DNA of 64,000 nucleotides from Diphasiastrum complanatum (taxonomy: Eukaryota; Streptophyta; Lycopodiopsida; Lycopodiales; Lycopodiaceae): NCBI GenBank assembly GCA_029204225.1, contig CM055095.1:13484049-13548048 (forward strand), read 5' to 3'. The notes under the pieces were generated by a model, which was given only the letters and a program-made list of their open reading frames with translations, did no database searches and was not told the DNA's origin. The position numbers were made by a program, and so were the translations under genes. Shown here in pieces: positions 21,951-34,323 of this stretch; within the stretch, counting starts at the first letter, position 1, and every line of letters starts with the position of its first letter.

Positions 21951-22059
21951 AACACTCTTTGTTTTGCAAGCATCTTCACGGCTCCTAGGTTCGAGCCCGC
22001 TTCCCAGGCTACAAACGACTTAGGAGGAGAAGGTGGAAACCTTTTACTTCTTGACAACA
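21928..22059 (+). repeat. 3' LTR end of element C
   Basis: A 132-bp copy of 12712-12843 ending CTTCTTGACAACA. Only this terminal part is present: to the left the sequence is coding-like material of the extra ORF. The U3 and promoter part of the 3' LTR has therefore been deleted, or the LTRs differ structurally. Confidence 0.8.
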
Positions 22060-24639
22060 ACCTTGAATATATTCATTATCAGTGTCCACGGTATAGTGAC
22101 AAGTAGTCTGTTGGTTATGGGTCCACAAAACTGAATGAAGTGGGAAGAATTTAGAACAATTGCAAATTTCACTGGTAAAATCACAAATTTGCTTGTAACA
22201 AATTTGTTCTTCTCCACCGTTCCAAAATTCCGAGTCCTCGAAGAATGTAACTTGTAACTTTTGGCAAAATGTCAACTTGGGTTTCAGTAGTCGATTTTGT
22301 TTTTTATACCACTACTATCATGTCAAGCTCGACGTCATGATCACTTTTGCTTTTTCTAGCGTCGCAATTCGAGGTCAAACGAAGAAGATATGATAATTTG
22401 AAAAAATGGTATATAAAATGTAAACAATTTAGAAACAAGGAGGTCCTAAAAAAATACTAAAAACAAAAATAATGATGACGAAAGTGTTGATCATGTGATT
22501 CAGCTTGATTAACTGAGTAGTTTTTGTTCTTGAAGTACTGAATTTTGAGACCCTATGAAAAAATTATAGATATAAAGAAAATCGAAAATAAAATGTAATT
22601 AAACCAAAAAAAAAATTGGTTTATTTGAAGCATTGGGCCGTAAGAAAAAGAAAACCGTAAAAATCCTGAAATTTGTCACTAAAACTTTTCTTTGGTCACT
22701 GAGAGGGATGAGTCGTGAAAGAAGAAGGGACAACAATTTTTTTGAAAAAAAACCAAAAATTTATTTTTTCTCGGGCATCGGAATGAGTCATAGGAAAAGA
22801 ATCTTCACAACCTATTCTATGCAGAATATGCAGAAATATTCCGAGGGAGCGTAGGATGCAACGTTGGAGCATTGAATTTTTTTGGAATATTTTGAAGATT
22901 GAGCCACGTTGGACGCTGGCGGGGCACAGAGAGACGTATAGGAGAGAGAAAATAGAGGAGAGAGAGAGGGTACGCATGAGAGAGAAACACGAGTGAATGG
23001 GAAAGACTGCCGAGAAGTAAGGGGAAGGGCCGTCAGATGTAACTAAAAACCAAGTACATCTGATAAGGTGCCATTACATCCGACGTCAGTTGAGATGCCC
23101 GTCGGATGAGAGATAGAAAATGAAAGAGGGGACCGTGAGAGGGGACCGAAGAGAGAAGAGAGATGGCGACTACGTAGAGGGAGATTGAATAGAAATCAGG
23201 TCGTTGGATGCAAATTGGGAAGTCGAATGCAGGTCGCGTGCAGGAGGTTAGATGTAGGAGGGAAGGTAAGTAACCGTCGGATCTCTGAAGGAGAGAGACA
23301 GGGACATTGGATCTAATCAAAGGGGCATCGGTTGTAGTTCAGATCTGATATTATTTTATTTTATTTTATTTAAAAAAAATTATTTGTTATTCGTAAACTT
23401 TAAAATGAAAAAAAATCAAATTTTTTTTTACAAAGGGCCAAAACTTTAATTATGAAGGGTTGAAGTGTGCTTCTCTCCCAAATTTCCTACCAAATCCAAG
23501 ATTTGACCTCTCTTAAAAAAATTGTCATAACTTTGTCAATTCTCAACCAAATTGGCTCAGATTCAAGCTGAGACTGAGATCTACAATCCTTTAAAATTAC
23601 AGTAAAAAAAATCTGCCAAAGTACAGCAAAAAATGAAGCAAAACAAACTGCAAAAACTACAACTAACCAAAATTGAAAGAAATAGCTAAAATGGCCATAA
23701 CTTAGTGACTATAGCTCCAAATCAGAAAATCTCAATAGCTCTAGAAAGCTAATTGAGAGAAATCGGGTATTTCAGCCTGTTTCCAAAGGCCAGTTCTATT
23801 TAATTAGATCCTCTTGCTTAGAACTGTTTCCAGACAGGTCATTTGTCAGTTTACCACTTCTATTCCCAGCCTGTCAGTGGGATGAAACAGTTTCGTCCAC
23901 TCCAGCTACATGCATTTACAATCCATGTAACCAATCCTTGCTCAATTCAGATTAGCGTTATGAACAATAGACAATCTGCAATTCTATCTACTCTAAGAAA
24001 TCAGGGAATAGTATGGCATGAAGATTAATCTACAAATCAAGCATCAAGAAACAAGAAAACTAACTACCTAATAGCATACTAGCATCCCAAAAATCAAGAA
24101 ATACCCATCTCTTGATTCTTGGAATACCCAGGAACAATCAAGGACAAGATTGTTAGTGAATATGCAAGAATTGAACCACAATCTCATGCTATTGAGTTTA
24201 CCTGGATGCTGAAAATTACATAAACAAGAAGCAATAAAACTAATCCACATCTACATTCCACATTACAAAGAAAGAAAGCATGAAATCTACTTAAATCCAC
24301 AACCACAACAAAGAAATCAAAGCATGTTCATAGGAATTTCACTCAAGACAATAGCCATGAACAAGGAGCTTCCAAATTGCCAATAACTCGTGGAGGATCT
24401 TCTTGATTCATGCAAGAAGAATGACAAGACAATAAATGCTCCCTCATAAGAGAGGGGACCCTTAAATAAGCAAGAAGGCTGCCCATGTGGAGCCTAAGTG
24501 GCAATTCCACTAGTTTAGAAATTACAAGTGGAAATAGCTCTTCCACTAGAGGTCACCATCAAAAGGTGGCTCACTCTACTTTATTTAAGAGGGGTCTACA
24601 TTTATGTACGTTGGCTAGGAATGTCACTAGCTCCTACAT
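22060..24639. other. No gene recognised; purine-rich tract and probable LTR of element A
   Basis: 22860-23320 is strongly purine-rich on the plus strand, with recurring GTCGGAT and GAGAGGGGACCG words. 22590-22770 and 23340-23420 are A/T-rich runs. On the minus strand a TATTTAAGG box at about 24472-24480 follows a possible LTR start TGTAGGAGCTAG at 24638, downstream of the purine-rich CAGAGAAGGAACGACC. This would be the 3' LTR of element A. Its far end cannot be set because no second LTR copy exists in the window. Confidence 0.4.
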
Positions 24640-25059
24640 GGTCGTTCCTTCTCTGGGATTCACCATGTAAGCTCACATAGAAATAACCTGTAATCCTCAG
24701 CTCTCAGTTTCTTCTTGCTCTTCTCCTTCTGAGACCTCCTCGGTCTTGGGTGAGAGATGCTATGTGTTTCAGCTTGGCTTGGCATCTGGGGGATTCTCTG
24801 AAATCTGCTAACATTATCCACCCCTAATCTGTTGTAGGACCCACTGCAACACATGTCAGATGATGTCATTCCGCTTGGCACTTGGAAAAGCATGGACCTT
24901 CTTTCGCTTCCGTACAACCAGGTGCTTATTGGCCGCAAAAATCTTTTCACAAAGTTGGAGATTTCTCAATGGCCTCTACATCCTAGCCCATTTGAGAACC
25001 TCCTGCGAGTCCTGCTTGCCTTGTCATCTTGTCATCTATTTTCGCTCGCTCATTTTTCT

Positions 25060-28000
25060 CTATAGGGCTTCGAATACTTGGAAGCAGAGCTTACTTCCGT
25101 ATTTTAGCGGCCCCAGGTATTCATGTATCTTCTCGATGAAGCCCATTTCTTGCCAGTCCTCTATCATGGTGACATATCGGGATGACATGAAGGCCACCTT
25201 GTAGTAAATCCGGACCATCATTTCATGGTCTTTTTTAGACTGGAGGGCCACGTTGGGATTGATTCTTATTGGAATCAAGCTGCGATCCCAAAATCATTTT
25301 TGGTACATCAGGAAGGCCATTGACCTGCAGTATTTGAGGTATTTCTGTATACATAGATCGGCGTTAGATTTATATTTATGCCCAAAATCCAGCAATTGTA
25401 ATCTCAGATCGTCCATTGATGTGCCATCTGAGATTCTTGGAATTATTGGCCAGTTTATCAGTTCGACTCGTGGTTGCTCGGTGGGCCAGGGATCTCTTTG
25501 ACATATAGAATGGGTCAATTCTCTTCCATGCCGGTGCCCTCAGATATTCTTGTAATCGTCTGCTATCCCTTAGGATTTTATTGAGCTACTCAGGCTGTGG
25601 TTGCAGTGCAGCTATGATCTCGGCCCTAGTAGAGTAATGGCTTTGATCAATTTCTTCTTGGCCGTCTCTCCTATTGCATGGGTACTTTCTTTCAAACCTT
25701 TCGGATTCTTTGGTATCCGCCATATTATCCCTTGGCCTGGTGGGTGAGGCTGCCCTACATTGCTGTGGTGGCCTTGCCAAGTAGTCATTCAGGGCCTTAG
25801 TGCTCGTATCACTTTCTTTGGCTCGCTCGCTTGTGGATGGCTCAATTGCGCCCGTATTTGGCCTGGGCGACAATCTTCTAGTTTCTAGCGAATCTGCCAG
25901 GAAGTCATCATCACCACCAATGTCAGTGTTAGTTTTTGGAGGGTCAGAGATGGACTGATCAGGAGAGAGAGGCACAGGAACGACAGGTTTACGAGGAGGA
26001 AGGTTTAACAAATTGTACGTTGCACCGGGGGAACTAAGCTAAATTAGGAACTCATCATGTCGAGCCTTGGACGTATCAACTGGACCTTTAGATGGGCCCA
26101 ATAATTTTCTAGGAGGTGGTGGAGAGGGGAAGGGTGGAAAAAGCTCTAGAAGCAGCTTGGGTTTTCTGGCCCCCCAATCCCGAACTACCATCTACTGGCT
26201 GGGTTTGCCCATTGTTATTATCAACTCCGTCATCTCCATCATCGTCCTATGGTTTCTTTACAGAAGTACCCGCTTGGACCTTGCACGCCGTGTTCCATAG
26301 TTGGTTCACCTTGTCCAAGACTTGCTGCAGGGCCTTTGTCATTTCTTCGAGCTGCTTTTGGGACTCAAGGATGATCTTTTCCTATTTGGCCATGACATTT
26401 AAAAAAAAAAAATTCTCGGCTTCTCGTTACTGAATTAGCCACACGTACTTTCCATCCAGATGGCTGTGGCCTGTGGGGCGTGGAACTGTATATCCTCGGG
26501 CTTAACCAAAGGGACATCAACTGTCATTGCATCCGACGATCCATCTCGTGCTTGGTCGATCTGGGCCATCTAGTGCTTCAACTGTTGCTAGACCTCTTCC
26601 AATTTTATCTTCTGCCCGACCATCATGGATCTTATTTCTTCCGTCTCCTTTTTCTTTTCTTTGGCCAACCTTTGATGATGTGCGATCTCTTGGTTCTGGT
26701 ACTGGACCTTATTTTCGAGCACTTGGTGTTGTCTTACCAACCAATGCATATGGTAGCTCATTTCAGATAGGCCAGTCATTGAGCGCTTAGCTGCTTCAGA
26801 GAGCTTTTCAGGATTGGTGAGGGTTGGGTACTGATCAAGGATATGAGTTGGTGAAGTCGGTTCAAAGAATAGACGTTGTGGAGGGAATGAGGGTGGGAGT
26901 GGAGGGAGTGGAGAGACAATATTAGTAGAAATAGTTGTGGCAATGGTAGTGGTTAGTGGAGGGGTCAGACTTCCTCTGACTGATCCGCTTCCCCTGCTTT
27001 ATCATCACTGATTTCCATCAGGTCCACAACATCAAAGTATCGTGACGTATCCGTGAGAGTATGGAGTTGTTGGGCCTATGGTTGTTGAGCCGCTCCCGTG
27101 TCTTGGAAAATGGTACTCCCCACTCCTCCTCCCCCCAACCAATGTGCCTTTGGTGAGCTTGGCGGCATTGACATTGTAATCAAGATGGGGGGAGTGGTGT
27201 CTTGATCAGGTGGCACCGTTGTGGTATCCGTGCCCATGTCTGCTCCCGTAGAGGCTGATGTTCCATCACCCCCGTCTATGATATGTATGCGCGAGGAGTG
27301 TTGCTATGATGTTGTATCTGAGGTCGAGTTGCCATCGGTCGAGTTGGACGATGTCGAATGTGATGGTGTGGCCTGGCGCTTGTATGGCCTAGCGCTTGTG
27401 GCGTGGTTTCCGTGTGAGTTGCTCTCTCTCAGACTCTGACTCCTCTGATTCCTGTGGCAGCTGGCGATCTCTTCTTTGCCATGAGCTTTATTCTTCATCT
27501 TTGCTGGCGTATTTCAGGCAGCTGGGCCTTGGATGTATCTATTTGTTTGTGGCGGTGTCGAAGATCCTTCTGCTACTAGATCTTGTTGGGAGGCTGTGGG
27601 TGTCGGTTGTTTTGGTACCAGTTGGAGGATACTAGTATTGGGCCGTTTTGGTGCTTGCCCTTGTGGTGAAGACTGCTGTGCTCTGGATCGCTTGGACTTC
27701 TTGGACTTGATGGGGATGTCCCACCTGCAACATCTCCCTGAATTTAGGTCCATTTTGCACCTGCGTGAGTGTGAGATCCGTCAGTAGGTACCCAAGTATG
27801 GTTGTCGACTATTTGTTCTTGAGACAGCCATGAAGACAGTTTGAAGCAAACTGTGACCAATCATAAAGATTTTGGGCATGCAGTTATGAATCTGTAATCA
27901 TGTGGAATAACAATATAGGGACTCGCCAGACCTTTGTTCTTGAACATTGTGTGTACTTGGTTAAGTATGCACATGCAGCTGCTAGTGGTTGATCATTAAT

Positions 28001-28485
28001 GGCCTCGAGGTGGTACCCGTCTTTATTCTTCCATTTTTCCACAGAGGGATAAATTAATTTAAAATATGTGGTTTGCTCAATCTTTTGGAGCATCCTGGTA
28101 ACAACATTTGGGCCTCGAGGAAATCCGAATGTATGCAAGTCTGCCGTCGCAAAAGATATATTGTAGACATAATTCCTGTTGGGAGGAACTATGAATTGGC
28201 AAGACTTTGTAGTGACATTGTAGTTGGCGTATGCCATATGTAGCAAGTATGGACTCTGATACCCAACCAGGACAGAAACTTGGAACTCAATCTCCTTGAG
28301 AAAGTGTTGTGCTTGCTGATACCAAGTTTGCATCTCTTGAATATCCAGCTTGCCCATCTGGATGTCGATCGTATTTGTATTTGGGTCTTCTGAACTGGAA
28401 CTTTGATTGGATGACATGTGGGAAAACTGGTAAGACAATGTTCTAGAAAAATTGGTTCGGTTGAGGTTTGAAACAGAGGTAACAA
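25060..28485 (-). pseudogene. Extra third ORF of element A, function unknown
   Basis: Coding-like sequence continues over 3.4 kb in several frames. The N-terminal part (28438-27884, about 185 residues) carries ISFATADLHTFGFPRGP and WKNKDGYHLEAIND, the same pattern as the third ORF of element C. Next comes a long Pro/Gln/Ser-rich low-complexity region (27750-26900), a coiled coil with LENKVQYQNQEIAHHQRLAKE (26779-26588), an acidic Pro-rich part (26011-25586), and a C-terminal part (25518-25060) with IQKYLKYCRSMAFLMYQK, MIPIRINPNVALQSKKDHEMM and EDWQEMGFIEKIHEYLGPL. No known domain is recognised. It lies after the tandem arrays and before the LTR, like the third ORF of C. Several stops make this copy inactive. 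Confidence 0.6.
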
Positions 28486-28498
28486 TGGTTTCAGGTCA

Positions 28499-28805
28499 GT
28501 CGAGAGTGGAACTGGAGCGTCGGTTGAGATGGGACTGGAGACATCAGTTGAGATGTGACTGGAAGCGTCGATTGAGATGTGGCTGGAGGCGTCTGTTGAG
28601 ATGTGACTAGAGGCATCGATTGAGATGTGACTGGAGGCGTCTATTGAGATGTGACTGGAGACGTCGATTGAGATGTGACTGGAGGCATCAGTTGAGATGT
28701 GACTGGAGGCATCGGTTGAGATGGGACTGGAGGCGTCGGTGGAGATGTGACTGGAGACGTCGGTTGAGATGGGACTGGAGGCATCGGTGGAGAAAGTGAC
28801 TGGAG
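28499..28805. repeat. 24-bp tandem array, about 13 copies
   Basis: Unit GAGATGTGACTGGAGGCGTCGGTT with frequent A/G and T/C changes. The spacing between GAGAT words is 24 bases. The unit length is divisible by three, so an eight-residue repeat could be read on the minus strand, but a stop lies between it and the third ORF. It is closely related in sequence to the 25-bp array at 29459-29722. Confidence 0.88.
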
Positions 28806-29458
28806 GAACTCGGTCGAAATGGAACTAAGAAGGCATGCAAAGCGGATGTGTGTGAAAGTGGTGTGTTTGTAAGAAAAAAAATCTATGTAGTGATGTGGGA
28901 ATGGTAGAGTAGAAAGGGTGAAGTAGAATGGCTCAAAGAAACAGGATGTGTAGATGGCGGTGGAGTATCAGAAGGGTTAAAAAATGAAAATGATGGATGA
29001 CTGTGGAAACAAAATGATGGAGGTGGTGAAAGAAGTGGAAAAACCAAGAGTTGTTGAGAATGGTGATGTTTATGGTCTCAATAGTGTAACGAGAGCGTGA
29101 GTTGTACTCACGCGACACTACTCCTCAAGTGTGTGAGAAGTTTCACAAAAATGGTTCGACTGATGATGATGTTAGGGTTGGAAGTGTTGGTGATGGCGCT
29201 TTGTGTGGTGTTCAAACAAGGATGGCTGAAACTCGATGGATGTAATGTGGTGTCAAGGACGGAGGGATGCAATAGGAGAGCGCCAGAAACGAGCATGGAA
29301 GTAGCAAGATCGCCAACTGATAGCCGCAGAAAACTCCAATATTTGCACGTCGCTGAGGTACGAATGTCTTCGTTGTCAAGTTATTTATGGTGGTCGGCGT
29401 CTTGCTTCGGTCGAGATTTGATGTGATGGCTCAGTCAAGTACTTAAAAAAAAGAAAAA

Positions 29459-29722
29459 CGTCGGTCGAGATCTTAATGAATGTCTTCGGTCAAGATCTTA
29501 CTGAAATCCATCGGTCGAGATCTAACTGAAATCCGTCGGTCTAGATCTAACTGAAATCCATCGGTCGAGATCTGACTGAAATTTGTCGGTCGAGATCTGA
29601 TTGAAATCTGTCGGTCGAGATCTGACTGAAATTTGTCGATCAAGATCTGACTGAAATACGTCGGTCGAGATCTGCTTGAAATACGTCAATCGAGATCTGA
29701 CTGAAATACGTCAGTCGAGCTG
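29459..29722. repeat. 25-bp tandem array, about 10-11 copies
   Basis: Unit TCGGTCGAGATCTGACTGAAATCCG repeated with exact 25-base spacing (for example TCGGT at 29461, 29486, 29511, 29536). Each unit contains AGATCT. It shares the core TCGGT-Y-GAGAT-S-TGACTG with the 24-bp array 650 bases away. Tandem repeats between pol and the LTR are known for Tat-lineage elements. Confidence 0.9.
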
Positions 29723-30112
29723 CCAACCAAGTAGGTAATGAGGAATGGATCTCTGTGATGTAAGTGGAGAATTTCATGAGGGAAAATATGACTTGTTCAA
29801 AGTAGAATTTCTCATGGGAAAGAAGTATCCCAGTGACTAGTTGTATGTTATAATTGGAAATACTGAGTTATCATATAGACATAAATGAACTGGGCCTGAA
29901 AATATGACAAATCTTATCCTTGTGAAGTAGTATGTCAATTGTTGACCTATAACATGCATGGTGAATACAAATTTATGAAAAAAATGAAGATGCTCTAAAG
30001 TAAATAAATATAGTCATGAATCATAAAACAATAAAAGGATACAAAAAATAGTCATGCAAAAGGACATTAACAAAACAAGAAAAAATGTAAAATATATACC
30101 ATGGGATGAGAG
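29723..30112. other. Spacer of element A, no gene seen
   Basis: AT-rich, with no reading frame or motif repeats. It lies between the integrase end and the 25-bp array of element A. Confidence 0.5.
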
Positions 30113-31130
30113 TTAAATGAGGTCAACAAGAAAAAATTCTTCGTAATATTGCCGTAGACGACCACCGTTGACGACAATGTCTAGGAGTACTCCATCAAGT
30201 GTTTGCAGTTGGACTACACCATTAGGAAAGATTTTATTGATAATATAAGGACCTTCACTCCTGAACTTCAATTTTTTGAGGTGCTTCTTAGATGTATAAA
30301 GAAGCACCTGGTCACCTAAGTGTAAATCCTTGTTGCGTAAGTGACTGTCATGCCAGGCCTTTTGGCGTCTTTTGTTAACTAGTTGTGCGTGATAGGATAT
30401 GAGTCTAGTTTCGCATAACTGGGCTAACGTAAATAGCCTGGTCCTTACTTGTTACTCAATTGTAGCTTTCTCACAGAGATCTGTAGAGAAGGCTTCCATG
30501 ACTCTTAACAAATGCACTAAGAATTCAACAGACATTACTGCCTCTTGACCATACATGAGATGGAATGGAGTAACCCATCGGTATGCCCAGATAGTGGAGA
30601 AGAGTTCTGTTTCCCAATTGGAACGACTAGTCTCTACTATCTTTGTCAATATCTTACAGATTGTCTTGTTAGTGGACTCTGCCTGGCCTTTATACCTAGG
30701 ATAGTATGGAGTACTTTTTTGGTGAATTACAAGATAATGGCGAAGGAGATTATCGATCACTTCATTTAAGAAGTGTGTGCCGTGATCACTAACAAGCTTT
30801 ACAGACAGCCAAAGCGTGTAATAATGTTTTCATAAAGAAAACGTGCGACGGTCTTCTCAGTGGCATCCTTTGTTGCACGTGCCTAAACCCATTTAGTGGC
30901 GTAATCTGTGGCTATTAGGATATAACGGGCTTGAGTGTGTTTTACTGCCGGGTTGATTGGTCCAGCAAAGTCGATACCCCACTTATGGAAGGCTTCGCCT
31001 TCTATAATGGATGTCAGCGGTGTGAAGTCAGCTTTTATATTTTTCTTGGCTCGTTGGCAGACAGCTTGAGATATGATAGGACATATCTCATATTCATAAA
31101 CGCACCTGCGTATAATATCGTCAGTGCCCC
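30113..31130 (-). pseudogene. Integrase of element A, broken
   Basis: Fragments on the minus strand give the catalytic end HQKSTPYYPRYKGQAESTNKTI, then WAYRWVTPFHLMYGQEAVM (30760-30452), and the C-terminal region LKFRSEGPYIINKIFPNGVVQLQTLDG (30307-30113). The upstream core (31130-30780) is readable only with several stops (zinc site and DYVGPI-like traces). It corresponds to 17860-18930 of element C. Confidence 0.78.
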
Positions 31131-31343
31131 TTTTGTATAACTATCCTGCTATGTGTTGAAAGGGTGTTGCTTTGATAAAAAAATTTCTCTTTGCTACCGT
31201 ACTTAGACCCTCTTTGAGTCAGCATGTGGTTGGGAACTGAGTGATTTCCTCAGCCCATAAGGGGGTGTGGCATCAATTTGAAATAGACATGCATCAAGAA
31301 GATCATCGTTTACTGGTGCATCTGCCTTTTCAGCATTAGGAAG

Positions 31344-31942
31344 TCAGGAAAGATGATTGGGCATGAAATGTTGTGTTCCTTTTCTGACGACTACTCGAAA
31401 ATTGAATTCCTCGAGTATTAATAGCCATCGAGCTATACATCCTGTCTTACAGAATTTAATAACAATATATAGCACGCCATGATGATATGTGTAGAAGCAA
31501 AGGTCTAGCCTAATAAATAATGTCATAGTTGTTGTACCGTGTAGACCATGGCCAATGCTTCTCGCTCTGTGGTGGTATAGTTTACTTCAGCAGGCACCAG
31601 TTACCTGCTCAAGAAATGAATTGGAAAATCCTTTCCATATTCGCCCGGTTGTGCAAGGAGACCTCCTATGGCGTACTTACTTGCGTCGGTATGCACATGG
31701 AATTTCTTCGTGTAGTTTGGGGAACGAAGTATGGGGGCTGTTGTGAGCGCTGTTTTTAACTCCTCAAAAGCTTTAATGCGCTCCTCGATCCATCTAGGGT
31801 CTACCACAACTAAATAAACGAGTCGTGTCTGACCGGTGTAATCTATTATGAAGATGTGGTAATAGTTAGTATGGTCGAGGAACACGTATACTTCCTTCAC
31901 TGTTGGGGGTCTATCACCTTGATCTTTGAGGGATCCGTGCAA
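31344..31942 (-). pseudogene. RNase H of element A, broken
   Basis: 31942-31601 carries the RT connection words VKEVYVFLDHTNYYHIFI, then APILRSPNYTKKFHVHTDASKYAIG and LAQPGEYGKDFPIHFLSR. 31526-31344 continues with RWLLILEEFNFRVVVRKGTQH, the segment after the RNase H core. The intervening part is damaged. Confidence 0.8.
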
Positions 31943-32991
31943 ATACCATCCTTCGAAATGATATGCTCAAGGACAATCCCATGGGTTACCCAGATTTGAC
32001 ATTACTCAGGGTTTAGTGAGACTCCAAACCTTCGACAATGAATGAAGATTTTTTCTAGAGCTTTGAGGTGCTTGTCCGCAGAGGAATGGACACCAAGGTC
32101 ATCAAGCTAGATCTTGACAATCCGGTGTAACAAATCTTGGAAGGCCATTTGCATGATCCTCTAAAACATTGAAGGGGCATTGCATAAGCCAAAAGACATG
32201 ACATTATAAGCATAAACGTCGTTTTCTGTTGCAAACGCGACTTTGTGTCTATCTACTGGAGCAATTTGTACCAAAAAATAGCCACTAAACCCATCAATAA
32301 GCTGAAAGCTTTAGCTCCTGCCATTTCCTCAAGGATTTGTGTAGTTAAGAGTAAGAGAAAATGGTATTTTTTTTGTAACTGTGTTAAGATTCTTGAGATC
32401 GACGCAGATGCGCAGCTTGCTGTTTTTCTTGGGTAGTACCACAATGGGTGATACCCAATCAGCATGTTGGACTTCATAGATGAAGCCAGCATCCACCAAT
32501 TTCTTAATATCTTCATCGACCCTCTCACGATAAACAAGGTTACTTCGGTACGGCTTAGTCTTAATAAGCTTAGCGTTCTCCTCTAAATGAATAGTATGGA
32601 CCGCTATTTCAGACGGGATCCCTTTCATTTCAGTATAATTCCATGCAAATACATCCTTGTATTTGCAGAGTAAGGTCTTTAGATCAAGAAATTGACCTGG
32701 CGTGAGGTGGGCTCCGACGTGAACAATGTGATCCACATCCTCATCAGGAACTTTAAGATTTAGCTCTATGGTTTTGGCTGTGCCTTCAAAGGATTGGGAA
32801 ACTTTGGTAGGTTCCCTTTGTGGTTGTGGCAGCTGGATGACCACGTCATCAAGTGTAAAGTTCTTAAATTTCCTAGGTAGATCAAAAGGTGGTTCCACAA
32901 AGTTTTCCAAAACTTTGGGGATCACTTGTGTGGATGTGCTACCAGATGTGGAAGCTTGATCGTAGGATTTGTCTTTTGTCTGTGCGGACAA
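31943..32991 (-). pseudogene. Reverse transcriptase of element A, broken
   Basis: 32991-32329 includes the RT entry region: LTPGQFLDLKTLLCKYKDVF, EMKGIP, HTIHLEENAKLIKTKPYR, LVDAGFIYEVQHADWVSPIV, VLPKKNSKLRICVDLKNLN, then a shift. Traces of GAKAFSLLMG and of the downstream palm follow at 32340-32000 with several stops, and the catalytic DD motif is not cleanly readable. Homologous to 38009-37157 of element B. Confidence 0.82.
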
Positions 32992-32999
32992 TGGTTGGA

Positions 33000-34295
33000 T
33001 AGGTTGCTTAAGTTCTCATGCATCTGTTTTTGTCGCTCGGTTAATTTTGTGTAAAGTATGGGACTTTTTTGAAACCGAGGTTTTCTAATTTTTTGAAGAG
33101 GCGGTGTGGTTGCCTCTCGAATCAGGTCTTCATCTATTGTACTCCAGACTTTGTCTGGATACATGTCTCATGTGTATACTTTGGGTTTGGGACTATATGT
33201 TTGTGTGTTGGGTACTTTGGAGATCAATTGCACATGAGCCAAAGGGCCTGGGGACTTGATCTCTTGTGAAATTGATTTCAATGGATAACGTGTTGTCGAG
33301 ATAAAGGAGTACATGTTCATCCGTCATGTCAACATCATTCATGGAAAGAATACCTTCTTCCGAAACATCGGCGGTAGGGATGCTAGGTTCTCTTGGGCAC
33401 CAAGCTATAGGAATAGGGTCTATCATCATAAGAGGAATGATGGGTGTATCAATGTCTGTAGAAGTTGGGAGAAGATACACTTCTTCTACAGTGGTTTCGA
33501 TACAACATCTGTTGGAATCAGCACAGTCCACACAGTGGCCAATGCTTGACCCCAATTTATTATGTCTGTTGATCTCGTATATTGGCCTTTCGGTTGTATT
33601 GGGACACTATTTGATTCATCATAAGTTGTTGATGACCAATCATCATAAACTTTAGCGGGCTTTACATGGCCAGTGGAGTCAATAGTGACTCGTTTGTCAG
33701 TATTGCCAAAGGTGATCTTGCTACACTTCCAATCTTGGACAATGTTTGCCATCTGTAGCCAGGGGAGTTTATATGTATTTTCATCTTTTTCTAAATAAAA
33801 AATGATGCAATCGATGGTAAATTTGACACCTGCAATACGTATCGGTACATTCGATAAGTGACCTGCAGGGTCTGTGACTCGTTGATCGGCCATACGAAGT
33901 TTGTAACGTGGCTGATCTAAAGTATGAAATCTCTATGACTTTGTGAGTGACAAAGCCATTATGTTTACGCCTGATCCACTATCAAGAATAGCAAATACTG
34001 CTAGATAATCTTTATAGGTCATAGGTAAGGTGATGCTAGTCCCCTTAGCAACACCGATGTTCATCAGATTCATAGAAATTTGAGGAATCTCTGGAATCTC
34101 GTTTGGTTTTCGCTGTTCATCTGGGATAGTAGGTAGTTGAAAACTGCGATGGATATAACTTTGGAGACCGGTGAAAGATTTTATTGTGCTATGGAAGGGC
34201 ATGGTGATTTGAGCCTGCAAAAGTTCAGAGAATACTTCGAGTCTCTGTAAGGGTTGCTCTTGTTTGAGGATCAGAGTAGATAATAGATCGTTCAT
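33000..34295 (-). pseudogene. Protease and linker of element A
   Basis: 34295-33933 ends with FAILDSGSGVNIMALSLTKS, an aspartic protease active site with DSGSG. 33893-33486 continues the protease fold (VPIRIAGVKFTIDCIIF) and the linker (MANIVQDWKCSKITFG, TDIINWGQALATVW). 33555-33000 is a variable, acidic linker with frameshifts. The protease would cut Gag-Pol. Confidence 0.75.
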
Positions 34296-34323
34296 TGTCT
34301 ATTCTTCTTTGCAAAAACTCATC

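Larger units (their letters stand above)
12712..22059 (+). mobile_element. Ty3-gypsy element C (Athila/Tat-like), RT deleted, extra third ORF
   Basis: About 9.3 kb are bounded by a 132-bp direct repeat (12712-12843 and 21928-22059). Order on the plus strand: LTR end, tRNA-Asp-type PBS, 1.5-kb leader, gag (14402-15900), protease (16391-16760), RNase H remnant (17167-17562), integrase (17860-18930), 1.1-kb spacer, an extra ORF (20143-21950), LTR end. Integrase after RNase H is the gypsy order, and the PBS type and the ORF after pol fit the Athila/Tat branch. RT motifs are absent between the protease-proximal region and RNase H, so it is defective. The LTR copies differ at about six of 132 positions by eye, so it is older than the copia element. 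Confidence 0.88.

Noticed and set aside
28499..29722. CRISPR-like regular repeats
   Set aside because: Units are contiguous 24-25 bp tandem repeats without unique spacers, in a plant retroelement. This is a minisatellite, not a CRISPR array.
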